Shown here in pieces: positions 33,815-41,288 of a DNA stretch of 64,000 bases. The translations under genes and the position numbers were made by a program. Each line of letters begins with the position of its first letter. Position 1 is the first letter of the stretch. The notes beneath the pieces are model-generated. The model was not told the origin of the DNA. It was given only the letters and a program-made list of their open reading frames with translations, and did no database searches. This DNA comes from Nocardioides soli. GTDB lineage: Bacteria > Actinomycetota > Actinomycetes > Propionibacteriales > Nocardioidaceae. The stretch is from positions 1,736,001 to 1,800,000 of the forward strand of contig NZ_JACHWR010000001.1 in NCBI RefSeq assembly GCF_014191495.1, given 5' to 3'.

Positions 33815-34998
33815 GAATCACCCAACCCCGGCCGGACGAGCCCATCCGGCTCGTCCTGGTCAAGAACGGCCACCGATACCGAGTGGTCATCGACACCGCA
33901 CCGAAGGGTGCGCCCAAGAGAAAACAGGTCTCCCGGAACTTCCGGACGTTGCAGGAAGCCCGAGAGTTCGTCACCGAGACGCGGCAGAACGTCGCTCAGG
34001 GGCGCTACACCGCGCCGAGCAAGGTCACCTTCCGCACGCTCGCGGAGGACTGGTTGAAGAGTCGTCGGGACATCCGCGAGGTCACGAGGTCCGGCTATGC
34101 CGACGCCCTCGGTAACCCGCTCGACTTCTTCGGGGACCACATTGCCCAGAGCCTCAGCCGGACCGACGTTGAGAACCTGATGGACCACCTCGGGACTTTC
34201 GGCGGCAAGCGCGGCAAGCCTCTCTCCCAACGCTCACAGGTGTACGCGCTCCAAGCGGTCCGCGCGGTGTTCGCGTACGGGGTCTCGGTTGGCGTCCTTA
34301 GCGCCAACCCGGCCACCGACGTGAAGCCGCGACGCAGGACCAAGGACGACGCCCTCGCGGTCAACATCTGGGCGCCCGCGCAACTGGTCCAGTTCGTCGC
34401 GCACGTGGACACCCACGAGGAGGAATGGACCCGAGCGGCGTTCCGGCTCTCGGCGTGCGGCCTGCGCCGCTCCGAAGTCCTCGGGCTCGCGTGGTCAGAG
34501 GTCGATCTGGACTCGGGCACCGTGAAGGTCGAGGCCAGCCGAGTGAAGGTTGGCAGAGGCTCGACCACCAACCGGGATGCCACCAAGAGCAAGGCGAGCA
34601 GCAGGGCAGTTCCGGTCGAGGAGATGTGGCCCGGTACCGTCGCCGCTCTGAGAGCGCTCAAAGCCCGTCAGGCGGCCGACCGGTTGGCCATGGGCACAGC
34701 ATGGCCGGACAGCGGCCTCGTGGTCGTTGACGAGTCGGGTAGTCCCATCCAGCCCGACGCCTACTCGGGCCGCTGGCGCGTTCTCCGTGCCGACGCGGGA
34801 TTGCCGCGCATCCGTTTGCACGAGTTAAGGCACAGCATTGCCACCACCCTGCATCGGAGCGGCGTCGCACCGGCCGATGCGGCGGGGCTCCTCGGGCACG
34901 AGGTCGCCACTCACATGTCGTTCTACGTCCAGAGCACCAAGACGGGGGCGGAAGAGGCGGCGCGCACCCTCGGCAGCGTCCTGCGAACGGTCCAGTAA
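33811..34998 (+). CDS. int: Tyrosine recombinase (element integrase)
   Basis: A 395-residue phage-type integrase that recombines the element with the tRNA-Gln gene. It has an N-terminal arm-binding region, an SAM-like core-binding domain (about 70-165), and a catalytic domain with R219 (CGLRRSE), H337/R340 (RLHELRH), H363 (LGHEV) and the nucleophile Y372 (SFYV). It is transcribed toward the tRNA, 117 bases from attR, as is usual. The GTG at 33811 overlaps the previous stop (GTGA). All catalytic residues are present. Confidence 0.96.
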   Translation: MRITQPRPDEPIRLVLVKNGHRYRVVIDTAPKGAPKRKQVSRNFRTLQEAREFVTETRQNVAQGRYTAPSKVTFRTLAEDWLKSRRDIREVTRSGYADALGNPLDFFGDHIAQSLSRTDVENLMDHLGTFGGKRGKPLSQRSQVYALQAVRAVFAYGVSVGVLSANPATDVKPRRRTKDDALAVNIWAPAQLVQFVAHVDTHEEEWTRAAFRLSACGLRRSEVLGLAWSEVDLDSGTVKVEASRVKVGRGSTTNRDATKSKASSRAVPVEEMWPGTVAALRALKARQAADRLAMGTAWPDSGLVVVDESGSPIQPDAYSGRWRVLRADAGLPRIRLHELRHSIATTLHRSGVAPADAAGLLGHEVATHMSFYVQSTKTGAEEAARTLGSVLRTVQ

Positions 34999-35018
34999 GG
35001 CACTCGCGGGTGCAGGTC

Positions 35019-35037
35019 GTGACACTTCGGTGACACA
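35019..35037 (+). promoter_or_regulatory. Two GTGACAC repeats next to attR
   Basis: GTGACACT at 35019 and GTGACACA at 35030, 11 bases apart, share the heptamer found three times near attL. Arm-type integrase sites commonly appear as short direct repeats at about one helical turn, as here. Confidence 0.45.
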
Positions 35038-35042
35038 TACGG

Positions 35043-35083
35043 CTCGGGCTCCGTCCCTGTCCTTAGCAGGGGCGGAGCCCGAG
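35043..35083 (+). terminator. Strong hairpin after the integrase gene
   Basis: The 17-base arms (35043-35059 and 35067-35083; CTCGGGCTCC.../...GGAGCCCGAG) pair with one mismatch around a 7-base loop. There is no T run after it, as is common for terminators in GC-rich actinobacteria. It would end integrase transcription before attR and may also act on the opposite strand. Confidence 0.75.
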
Positions 35084-35114
35084 GTCGCTCTGACCAGCAC
35101 GTTTGTGCCGATCT

Positions 35115-35162
35115 CGCTCCCCGGGTAGGAGTCGAACCTACGTCGCTAATCCTGATTCAAAG
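35115..35162 (-). repeat. attR: 48-bp copy within the tRNA-Gln gene
   Basis: Identical to 22813-22860. It covers the anticodon loop 3' side to the acceptor end of the tRNA, so integration rebuilt the tRNA from the element's own copy. Confidence 0.93.
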
Positions 35163-35195
35163 TCAGGCGGGCCCTGCCGGCAGACCAACCGGGGA
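35117..35195 (-). tRNA. tRNA-Gln (anticodon TTG)
   Basis: The 7-bp acceptor stem TCCCCGG/CCGGGGA is perfect, with T1-A72 and discriminator G as expected of tRNA-Gln. The anticodon arm CCTGA-CTTTGAA-TCAGG gives TTG; the T arm is GTAGG-TTCGACT-CCTAC. No CCA is encoded. Two features are odd: the variable region reads 9 bases (ATTAGCGAC) instead of about 5, and the D arm has T where A14 is expected. It serves as the element's attachment gene. Confidence 0.78.
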
Positions 35196-35260
35196 TTGCA
35201 AACCCTGCGGACCCGCCTGGCGGGGCTGGCAGCTCCGCCCGGCAGACCAACCGGGGATTG
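35177..35260. repeat. Repeated tRNA 5' segment (22 bases, 62-base period)
   Basis: CCGGCAGACCAACCGGGGATTG occurs at 35177-35198, where it is the 5' acceptor and D arm of the tRNA, and again at 35239-35260 without a following tRNA body. The second copy is a fragment left by a local duplication or an older insertion event. The key strings are CCGGCAGACC and AACCGGGGATTG. Confidence 0.85.
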
Positions 35261-35313
35261 ACTGCCCTAGGTTACGGGTCACCATGGTGGGGCAGCGACA
35301 CGGCGGTGGCCAC

Positions 35314-35389
35314 GTGACGCCGGGTTTTCGTCGTACCTGACCTGAGTGTCGCGGATCCGCGGATCGGGAACACCGTCGTCAGGTGCGTG
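35314..35389. repeat. Direct repeat flanking the toxin-antitoxin pair, left copy
   Basis: Its first 47 bases match 36287-36333 with one difference, and the last 13 (CGTCAGGTGCGTG) match 36350-36362; the 16 bases between differ. Inside, CGTACCTGAC and GTCAGGTGCG can pair to form a stem around GCGGATCCGC. Together the two copies enclose the GNAT/DUF1778 genes exactly. Confidence 0.9.
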
Positions 35390-35421
35390 CGTCCTGCTTC
35401 GAATGCGCCATGTCCACCGCA

Positions 35422-35934
35422 TCAGAGCCCGAGCGTGCGCTTGATGTCCTTCAGCATCGATACCAAGTGCAACTCATCCGTCGGGCTCTGCTCGAACTCC
35501 GGAACCAGATGGAGGTAGAAGTCGTGGGCGGTCTGCGACTCGGCGTGGACCAGGAGGCCGCGACAGCCGATCCCGTCCGAGAGCGCGGCGACTCGAGCGA
35601 CGACATCCGTCAGGAGCCCAGCACCCAGCCCCTTGCGTTCGTGCGTGAGATCCACTCCCAACCGGGCGAGCAGGGCGACCGGCTGGGGGTACCGTCCGGC
35701 GCCCTTTCGCAGTCGCGCCGGAGCATCGCCGATCGCGAGCTGTGCCATGCACCAGGCGTAGTACGCGACCACCCGATCGGAGCCGGTCTCCGTGACGGCG
35801 AAGATCTTCGTCGTTCCCACTGAGGCCGACTGCCGAGCGAACCGCCTCAGCCACTCGGTCTGTTCCGAGGAGCCACACTCGAACTCGTCGAGAAGGTGCG
35901 CCGAGCCAAGCGGCTCGGGCGCGCGGTAGCTCAC
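35422..35934 (-). CDS. GNAT toxin (TacT-like)
   Basis: A 170-residue acetyltransferase. The acetyl-CoA site is in LGVDLTHERKGLGAGLL, and the C-terminal HDFYLHLVPEFEQSP is typical of toxins that acetylate the amino group of charged tRNA and stop translation. The GTG at 35934 overlaps the antitoxin stop by 4 bases (GTGA). The family usually pairs with DUF1778 antitoxins, as here. The target tRNA cannot be predicted from sequence. Confidence 0.9.
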   Translation of the reverse strand: MSYRAPEPLGSAHLLDEFECGSSEQTEWLRRFARQSASVGTTKIFAVTETGSDRVVAYYAWCMAQLAIGDAPARLRKGAGRYPQPVALLARLGVDLTHERKGLGAGLLTDVVARVAALSDGIGCRGLLVHAESQTAHDFYLHLVPEFEQSPTDELHLVSMLKDIKRTLGL

Positions 35935-36215
35935 TCGGCGAACGGCGAAGGTCGGCGGAACAGCGCGGCCAGCCCGGGCAGCTCACGGGCGGGACGGGAG
36001 TTGAGCTCCTCCCATGCCTGCAACGCATCCGCATCGAGCTCGAAGGACTGTCGGTCGGCCAGCACCCGCCGCGCGGCCTCCGAGGCGTGGGTGACCACGA
36101 ACTCGGTCAGATCGGTGCCCTCCACCGCCACGGCACGGTCGATCAGCGCACGCTCCTCGTCCGTGGTGCGCAACTCCATCCGTCGGCTGCGGCGGCGTGC
36201 GATCGTGTCAGCCAT
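35931..36215 (-). CDS. DUF1778 antitoxin (TacA-like)
   Basis: A 94-residue antitoxin with an N-terminal ribbon-helix-helix (RRMELRTTDEERALIDRAVAVEG) that binds the operator, and a C-terminal tail (about 60-94) that would wrap the toxin. The ATG at 36215 follows AGGAGGGG at 5 bases; an in-frame ATG at 36275 has no site. It precedes the toxin gene and likely represses the pair. The repeats on each side may contain the promoter. Confidence 0.9.
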   Translation of the reverse strand: MADTIARRRSRRMELRTTDEERALIDRAVAVEGTDLTEFVVTHASEAARRVLADRQSFELDADALQAWEELNSRPARELPGLAALFRRPSPFAE

Positions 36216-36286
36216 GCTCCCCTCCTGTACGTCCAATGTACGGCCAAGCACCGCAGGTCGCAACGGCTTCGACACCCGCTCACGGG

Positions 36287-36362
36287 GTGACGCCAGGTTT
36301 TCGTCGTACCTGACCTGAGTGTCGCGGATCCGCCTGAGGGGAGCAGCCTCGTCAGGTGCGTG
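36287..36362. repeat. Direct repeat flanking the toxin-antitoxin pair, right copy
   Basis: Partner of 35314-35389, 973 bases apart. It lies just upstream of the antitoxin gene and of ligC, so its hairpin could also hold promoter or terminator activity. Confidence 0.9.
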
Positions 36363-36448
36363 AGTCGCCCTCCGGCGCGGGAGACGACGGTAGGTCAGTG
36401 CGTCAGTTGCTCGTCAGACGGTCGCCCCGGGGAACTAGAGTCCTGAGC

Positions 36449-37549
36449 GTGGACCTCCCCGTGATGCCGCCCGTGCAGCCGATGCTCGCGAAGTCGGTCA
36501 AGCGCATCCCCGACCTCGCCAAGAAGTTCCAGGGAGAGGTCGGCGCGCTGAGCTTCGAGCCGAAGTGGGACGGCTTCCGCTGCATCGTCTTCAAGGACGG
36601 CGACGAGGTCGAGCTGGCCAGCCGCAACACCAAGCCGCTGACCCGCTACTTCCCCGAGGTCGTGACCGCGATGCGCGAGCAGCTGCCGCAGCGGTGCGTG
36701 CTCGACGGGGAGATCTTCGTCTCCGTGGGCGAGCGGCTGGAGTTCGAGGTGCTCCAGGAGCGCATCCACCCCGCCAAGTCCCGGATCGACCTGCTGGCCG
36801 AGCAGACGCCCGCGTCGTACGTCGCCTTCGACCTGCTCGCACTCGGCGACGAGTCGTACGCCGAGCGGCCGTTCGCGGAGCGCCGGGCGGCGCTCGAGGA
36901 GGCGCTGGCCGGGCTCGACGGCCCCTGCTACCTCACCCGGACGACGACCGACCCGGCCGAGGCCCAGGAGTGGTTCGAGCAGTTCGAGGGGGCGGGCCTC
37001 GACGGCGTGGTCGCCAAGCCGCTGGACGCGGCGTACCAGCAGAACGCCCGCACGATGCTCAAGATCAAGCACGAGCGCACCGCCGACGTGGTCGTCGCCG
37101 GCTACCGCGAGCACAAGACCAGTACTTCCGAGAAGCCGCTGCTCGGGAGCCTGCTGCTCGGGCTCTACCGCGACGGCCAGCTGCAGCACGTCGGGGTGAG
37201 CGCGAGCTTCACCGCGGCCCGGCGCGCCGAGCTGATCGAGGAGCTCCAGCCGCTGGTCGTGCCGATCGAGGAGCACCCGTGGGGCCACTGGCAGGAGTTC
37301 CTGACCGCCAATCCCGACCGGGTCCCCGGCACGCAGAGCCGCTGGAGCCAGGGCAAGGACCTCTCGTTCACGCCGCTGCGGCCCGAGCGGGTGCTGGAGG
37401 TGGCCTACGACCACATGGAGGGCCGCCGGTTCCGGCACACGGCCCAGTTCCGGCGCTGGCGCACCGACCGCGACCCCGAGTCGTGCGGCTACGAGCAGTT
37501 GGAGGAGCCGGTCAGCTACGACCTGGCTAGGATTCTCGGTATCGACTGA
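36449..37549 (+). CDS. ligC: ATP-dependent DNA ligase (LigC type)
   Basis: Seals nicks using ATP, mostly in repair. The 366-residue product has the adenylation motif FEPKWDGFR with the nucleophile K39, then VLDGEIF, ASYVAFDLLAL, GLDGVVAKPL and TMLKIKHERTADVVVAGY, the ordered motifs I-V of ATP ligases, and a C-terminal OB domain. Length and the lack of extra domains fit LigC, not LigD. The GTG at 36449 (VDLPVMPPVQPMLA) gives the standard start. Confidence 0.94.
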   Translation: MDLPVMPPVQPMLAKSVKRIPDLAKKFQGEVGALSFEPKWDGFRCIVFKDGDEVELASRNTKPLTRYFPEVVTAMREQLPQRCVLDGEIFVSVGERLEFEVLQERIHPAKSRIDLLAEQTPASYVAFDLLALGDESYAERPFAERRAALEEALAGLDGPCYLTRTTTDPAEAQEWFEQFEGAGLDGVVAKPLDAAYQQNARTMLKIKHERTADVVVAGYREHKTSTSEKPLLGSLLLGLYRDGQLQHVGVSASFTAARRAELIEELQPLVVPIEEHPWGHWQEFLTANPDRVPGTQSRWSQGKDLSFTPLRPERVLEVAYDHMEGRRFRHTAQFRRWRTDRDPESCGYEQLEEPVSYDLARILGID

Positions 37550-37560
37550 GGAAGGCCGAG

Positions 37561-38130
37561 ATGTCTGAGAACGCAGCGGAGACGACCCGCGGGGACTACG
37601 ACGTCGTCCTCCTGATCGAGCAGGCACTGAGCGACCAGGATGCCGCCCAGGTGCACTCGCTCCACGAGGGTCTCGACGAGCCGGTGACCTACCACGTGCT
37701 GTTGCCCCTGGAGGACGCCGCGGCGCGCATCGAGTCGGCGATGGGCTCCCTCACCGCGGGCGACATGCTCGCGTCGCCGACGATGCCGATGAGCGAGGTC
37801 GACCTCGACGCGGTCCGCAAGGACTGCGAGGACCGGTCGCACACCGAGCTCGAGCAGACGCTCCAGGCGCTGCGCCGCAGCGGCGCCGTCGCCCGGGGCG
37901 AGGTCGTCGGCAACCCGCCGATCGACGCGCTCGCCGCCAAGGTCGCCGCCGTCGACGGCCGCGAGGCGATCATCCTGACCCGGCCGCACGTCGTGGCCGA
38001 GTTCTTCCACCTCGACTGGACGTCGAAGGCCCGGCGCAAGCTCGGCGTACCGATCCTGCACCTGCTCGAGCACGAGAACTTCGACGAGCAGGCGGAGGGC
38101 TACGGCCAAGAGGGCATCACCGGCTTCTAG
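37561..38130 (+). CDS. Conserved actinobacterial protein of unknown function
   Basis: A 189-residue soluble protein. The pattern of VTYHVLLPLEDAAARIESAMGSL, LEQTLQALRRSGAVARGEVVGNPPIDAL and EAIILTRPHVVAEFFHLDWTSKARRKLGVPILHLL recalls a universal-stress-like alpha/beta fold, and I have seen similar proteins annotated only as hypothetical. GAGGAAGGCCGAG precedes the ATG. It starts 11 bases after ligC and is likely co-transcribed; its stop overlaps the tsaE stop by 4 bases. Confidence 0.85.
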   Translation: MSENAAETTRGDYDVVLLIEQALSDQDAAQVHSLHEGLDEPVTYHVLLPLEDAAARIESAMGSLTAGDMLASPTMPMSEVDLDAVRKDCEDRSHTELEQTLQALRRSGAVARGEVVGNPPIDALAAKVAAVDGREAIILTRPHVVAEFFHLDWTSKARRKLGVPILHLLEHENFDEQAEGYGQEGITGF

Positions 38131-39047
38131 GTCGAACCCAGCGCGGGCGAGGACAGCGCGTGCCAGCGTGGGCCGACCGGGGTGAGTTCGACGCGCCGCG
38201 GGTCGAGCCCGTCGTGCGGCGCGTCGCCCCGCACGATCGCGACCTCCAGCCGTGACTCCGAGAGGCCCTCGGCGAGACCCTCACCCCACTCGACGACGGT
38301 GACGGCGTCGTCGAGGGAGGTGTCGAGGTCGAGGTCGTCGAGCTCGTCGAGCCCGCCGAGCCGGTAGGCGTCGACGTGCACCAGGTCGGGGCCGCCGACC
38401 AGCGACGGGTGGACCCGCGCGATCACGAACGTCGGCGACGTGACGTCGCCGCGCACCCCCAGCCCGGCTCCCAGCCCCTGGGTGAACGTCGTCTTGCCCG
38501 CGCCCAGCTCGCCGGAGAGCACGACCAGGTCGCCAGGGCCGAGCTGCGCCGCGAGGGCCCGCCCGAGGGCGCGCATGGAGTCGGCGTCCGGCACCTGGAA
38601 GACGTGGGTGCGCAGCGGCCGCCGCAGCTCGACGTTCGGGGACTCGCGCCGGATCTCGCGGAAGCCCTGCCGCTCCCAGAACCGCACGGTCTGCGGCAAC
38701 TCCTCGCGCGCGACCACGGTCAGGTCCGCGGAGCCCTCGGCGGCCTCGACCGCCGCCTCGATCAGCGCGGCGGCGATGCCGTGGCGCTGGGCGTCGGGGA
38801 CCACCCCGAAGCGGCGCAGGTACGTCGTGCTGCCGACCGGGTCGAGCACCAGGGCGCCCACGGGCCGGCCGTCGAGGGTGGCGAGCAGGCCACCGCCGCC
38901 GGCGAGCCGCTTGGCGATGGTCTCCTCGGTCTCCGCCAGCGCCGCCGCGGGCGGGTCGAGCGGCGGGCGCACCGCGAAGGCCGCACGGACCACGGCGAGC
39001 ACGTGCTCCGCCGACTCCGGGCCGACGCGGGTGATCTCGACCGTCAC
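38127..39047 (-). CDS. tsaE: GNAT acetyltransferase fused to TsaE
   Basis: A 306-residue two-domain protein. Residues 1-148 form a GNAT domain (FGVVPDAQRHGIAAALI; RFWERQGFREIRRE). Residues 155-306 form TsaE, the ATPase of the threonylcarbamoyl-adenosine (t6A) tRNA modification complex: Walker A GELGAGKTT (179-187), TSPTFV (203-208), HVDAYRL and VVEWGEGL. TsaE alone is about 150 residues, so this is a true fusion in one frame. The GTG at 39047 overlaps the stop of the hydrolase gene (GTGA). The partner genes tsaB and tsaD are not in the window on either side. Confidence 0.92.
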   Translation of the reverse strand: MTVEITRVGPESAEHVLAVVRAAFAVRPPLDPPAAALAETEETIAKRLAGGGGLLATLDGRPVGALVLDPVGSTTYLRRFGVVPDAQRHGIAAALIEAAVEAAEGSADLTVVAREELPQTVRFWERQGFREIRRESPNVELRRPLRTHVFQVPDADSMRALGRALAAQLGPGDLVVLSGELGAGKTTFTQGLGAGLGVRGDVTSPTFVIARVHPSLVGGPDLVHVDAYRLGGLDELDDLDLDTSLDDAVTVVEWGEGLAEGLSESRLEVAIVRGDAPHDGLDPRRVELTPVGPRWHALSSPALGST

Positions 39048-40111
39048 CGCGCGTCCTCGGCTCCGGTCGCGGCGAGCAGCCGGTCGAGCTCGCCGTTCAC
39101 CTCGTCGTGGCGCTCCATGATCACCATGTGCCCGGCGCCGTGGCACTCGAGCAGGGTCGAGCCGTCGATCCGGGAGTGGAGCTTGCGGCTGTGTCCGATC
39201 GAGGTGAGCTTGTCCTGGGTGCCGCAGATCACGGCGGTCGGCACCTTCGCGAGTACCTCGACGCAGTCGAACTTGTCCAGCGCCGAGAAGCCGGGGAAGA
39301 ACTCCGCCACGACCTCGAACGGCGTCGCCGACAGCATCTTGTCGACGAAGGCGACGTAGCTGCCGGGCACCTCGTCGCCGAACGCGAGCCCGGCGGTGGC
39401 GACCAGCGCGACGTCCTTGCCGGCCCGGCGGGCGCCGTCGACCACCTTGTGGGAGCGGCCCAGCGCGGAGACGGTGCGGCCGACCGCGGTGGCGCTCCCC
39501 CACGCCGGCACCATCGGGAACAGGATCCGGCTGGGCTCGAGCCCCCCGGCCGTGGTCGAGATCAGCGCGGCGCCGACCACCCGGTCGCCGAACAGCTCCG
39601 GGTGCTGCTCCGCGAGCGCGACGATCGTCATGCCGCCCATCGAGTGACCGACGAGCACCACCGGGCCCTCCGGAGCGACGGCGTCCATGACGGTGAGCAG
39701 GTCGCGGCCGAGCTGCTCGATCGTGGCGTTGCCGACGGGCGAGCGACCGGAGCGGCCGTGCGAGCGCTGGTCGTAGAAGACCGCGCGGACCCGCCCGCGG
39801 TAGTGCTCGCGCTGGAAGTGCCAGCAGTCCATCTCGAGCGCGTAGCCGTGAGCGAAGATCACGGTCAACGGCGGACCGCCCCGCCCGGAGGGCGCCGCGT
39901 CGGGCTCGTCGACCTCGACGTGCAGCGGCGTGCCGTCGTCGGCGACGACCGTCACGGGCTCCGCCCGCAGCGACCCGAAGGCCGGCGCGTCGGACGGCGA
40001 CCTGCCGACGATCCGGCGGCGCTGCCGGTTCACGCCGATGCCGGCGCCGGCGGCGGCCAGGCCGACGGCACCGACCGTGACCGCTCCGATCACGCGTCCG
40101 CGCATGCTCAT
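39044..40111 (-). CDS. Membrane-anchored alpha/beta hydrolase
   Basis: A 355-residue serine hydrolase. An N-terminal hydrophobic segment (VIGAVTVGAVGLAAAGAGIGV) anchors or exports it. The nucleophile elbow is VLVGHSMGG, the oxyanion turn is FAHGYALEMDCW, the acid lies in VICGTQDKLT and the histidine in HGAGHMVIM. It has ATGA overlap with alr upstream and GTGA overlap with tsaE downstream, so it is embedded in the alr-tsaE operon, an arrangement common in actinobacteria. The substrate is unknown; lipid esters are plausible. Confidence 0.9.
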   Translation of the reverse strand: MSMRGRVIGAVTVGAVGLAAAGAGIGVNRQRRRIVGRSPSDAPAFGSLRAEPVTVVADDGTPLHVEVDEPDAAPSGRGGPPLTVIFAHGYALEMDCWHFQREHYRGRVRAVFYDQRSHGRSGRSPVGNATIEQLGRDLLTVMDAVAPEGPVVLVGHSMGGMTIVALAEQHPELFGDRVVGAALISTTAGGLEPSRILFPMVPAWGSATAVGRTVSALGRSHKVVDGARRAGKDVALVATAGLAFGDEVPGSYVAFVDKMLSATPFEVVAEFFPGFSALDKFDCVEVLAKVPTAVICGTQDKLTSIGHSRKLHSRIDGSTLLECHGAGHMVIMERHDEVNGELDRLLAATGAEDAR

Positions 40112-41271
40112 GACTCGTGGTCCTCCCGGAACCGCGGGCTGGAGTCGACGTACCTCCGGGTCATCCGGCCCCCGATCCGGGAGACGATCTCGTAGGAGAT
40201 GGTGTCGGCCGCCTCGGCCCAGTCCTGGGCGGTCGGCTCGCCGTGGCCGCCGTCGCCGAAGAGCACCACGTCCGCGCCGGGTGCGGGCAGCTCGCCGTCG
40301 AGGTCCACGACGAACTGGTCCATGCAGATCCGGCCCCGGATCGGGCGCCGCCGGCCGGCGACCTGAACCTCGGCGACGTTGCTCGCGTGGCGCGGTACGC
40401 CGTCGGCGTACCCGACCGGCACCAGGCCGACGGTGGTCGCCCGGTCGGCGGTCCAGATGTGGCCGTAGGAGACCGAGGCGCCGGCCGCGAGCGGCTTGCT
40501 CAGCGCCAGCGTGGCGCGTGCGGTCATCGCGGGGCGCAGGCCGAGATCGGGGGTGTGCCCGGGGGCGGGGTCGAGTCCGTACGACGCGATGCCGACCCGC
40601 ACCAGGTCGAACCGGGAGGACGGCCGCAGGATCGCCGCCGCCGAGTTGGCGAGATGGCGGACCTCGGGCCGCAGGCCGGCAGTCGCGGCGATGGCCAGCG
40701 CCTCGTGGAAGACCGCCTCCTGGGCGTCGTTGGCCGGGTGGTCGGGCTCGTCGCTGGCCGCGAGATGGGACCAGATCCCGGTGACCGTCCAGGCGCCGTC
40801 CTGCTCGCCGCGCCGCGCGGCCGCGACGAGGTCGGGCCAGGCGTCCATCGGGGCGCCGCCGCGCGACAGGCCGGTGTCGATCTTGAGCTGGAGCCGCGCC
40901 GGGCGGCCGGCGTCGGCGACCGCGGCCCGGATCGCGTCGAGCTCGGCGAGCGTGTAGGCGGTGACGTCGATGTCGGCCGCGACCACGGGCGCGAGGTCCT
41001 CGCTCGGCACCGTCAGCCAGCACAGGATCCGACCGGTGTCGCCGGCCGCGCGCAGCGCGAGCGCCTCGTCGATGGTGGCGACCCCGAGCCACTCGGCGCC
41101 CGCCTCGCGGGCCGCACCGGCGGCCTCGGCCAGGCCGTGACCGTAGCCGTCGGCCTTGACGACGGTCATCATCGCGACGCCCGCGAGCTCGCGCAGCCGG
41201 CGGACGTTGTGCCGGATCGCGCCGAGATCGACGACGATCTCGGCTCGGGCGGGGGCCGGCAGCGGAGTCAT
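40108..41271 (-). CDS. alr: Alanine racemase
   Basis: Makes D-alanine for peptidoglycan. The 387-residue PLP enzyme has the Schiff-base lysine K39 in VVKADGYGHG and the second base tyrosine in SVSYGHIW, then VGYADGVPR and GRICMDQFVVD. The ATG at 41271 with GGGAG 11 bases upstream is preferred; a GTG at 41292 overlapping the nnr stop (GTGA) is an alternative. Confidence 0.95.
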   Translation of the reverse strand: MTPLPAPARAEIVVDLGAIRHNVRRLRELAGVAMMTVVKADGYGHGLAEAAGAAREAGAEWLGVATIDEALALRAAGDTGRILCWLTVPSEDLAPVVAADIDVTAYTLAELDAIRAAVADAGRPARLQLKIDTGLSRGGAPMDAWPDLVAAARRGEQDGAWTVTGIWSHLAASDEPDHPANDAQEAVFHEALAIAATAGLRPEVRHLANSAAAILRPSSRFDLVRVGIASYGLDPAPGHTPDLGLRPAMTARATLALSKPLAAGASVSYGHIWTADRATTVGLVPVGYADGVPRHASNVAEVQVAGRRRPIRGRICMDQFVVDLDGELPAPGADVVLFGDGGHGEPTAQDWAEAADTISYEIVSRIGGRMTRRYVDSSPRFREDHES

Positions 41272-41288
41272 GGCCTGCCATTCTCCCA

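Larger units (their letters stand above)
22813..35162. mobile_element. Integrative element in a tRNA-Gln gene (12.35 kb)
   Basis: A perfect 48-bp direct repeat (22813-22860 and 35115-35162) marks the ends. The right copy is the 3' part of a tRNA-Gln gene; the left copy is the displaced duplicate. A tyrosine integrase lies just inside the right end, with an excisionase and a primase-polymerase/helicase beside it, and coding sequence within is visibly less GC-rich than the flanks. Removing the two insertion sequences leaves about 8.4 kb. Int, Xis and a RepPP-like protein are the core of actinomycete integrative elements, but there is no FtsK-like TraB. It may be a decayed element, a mobilisable one, or a phage satellite. 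Confidence 0.9.
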
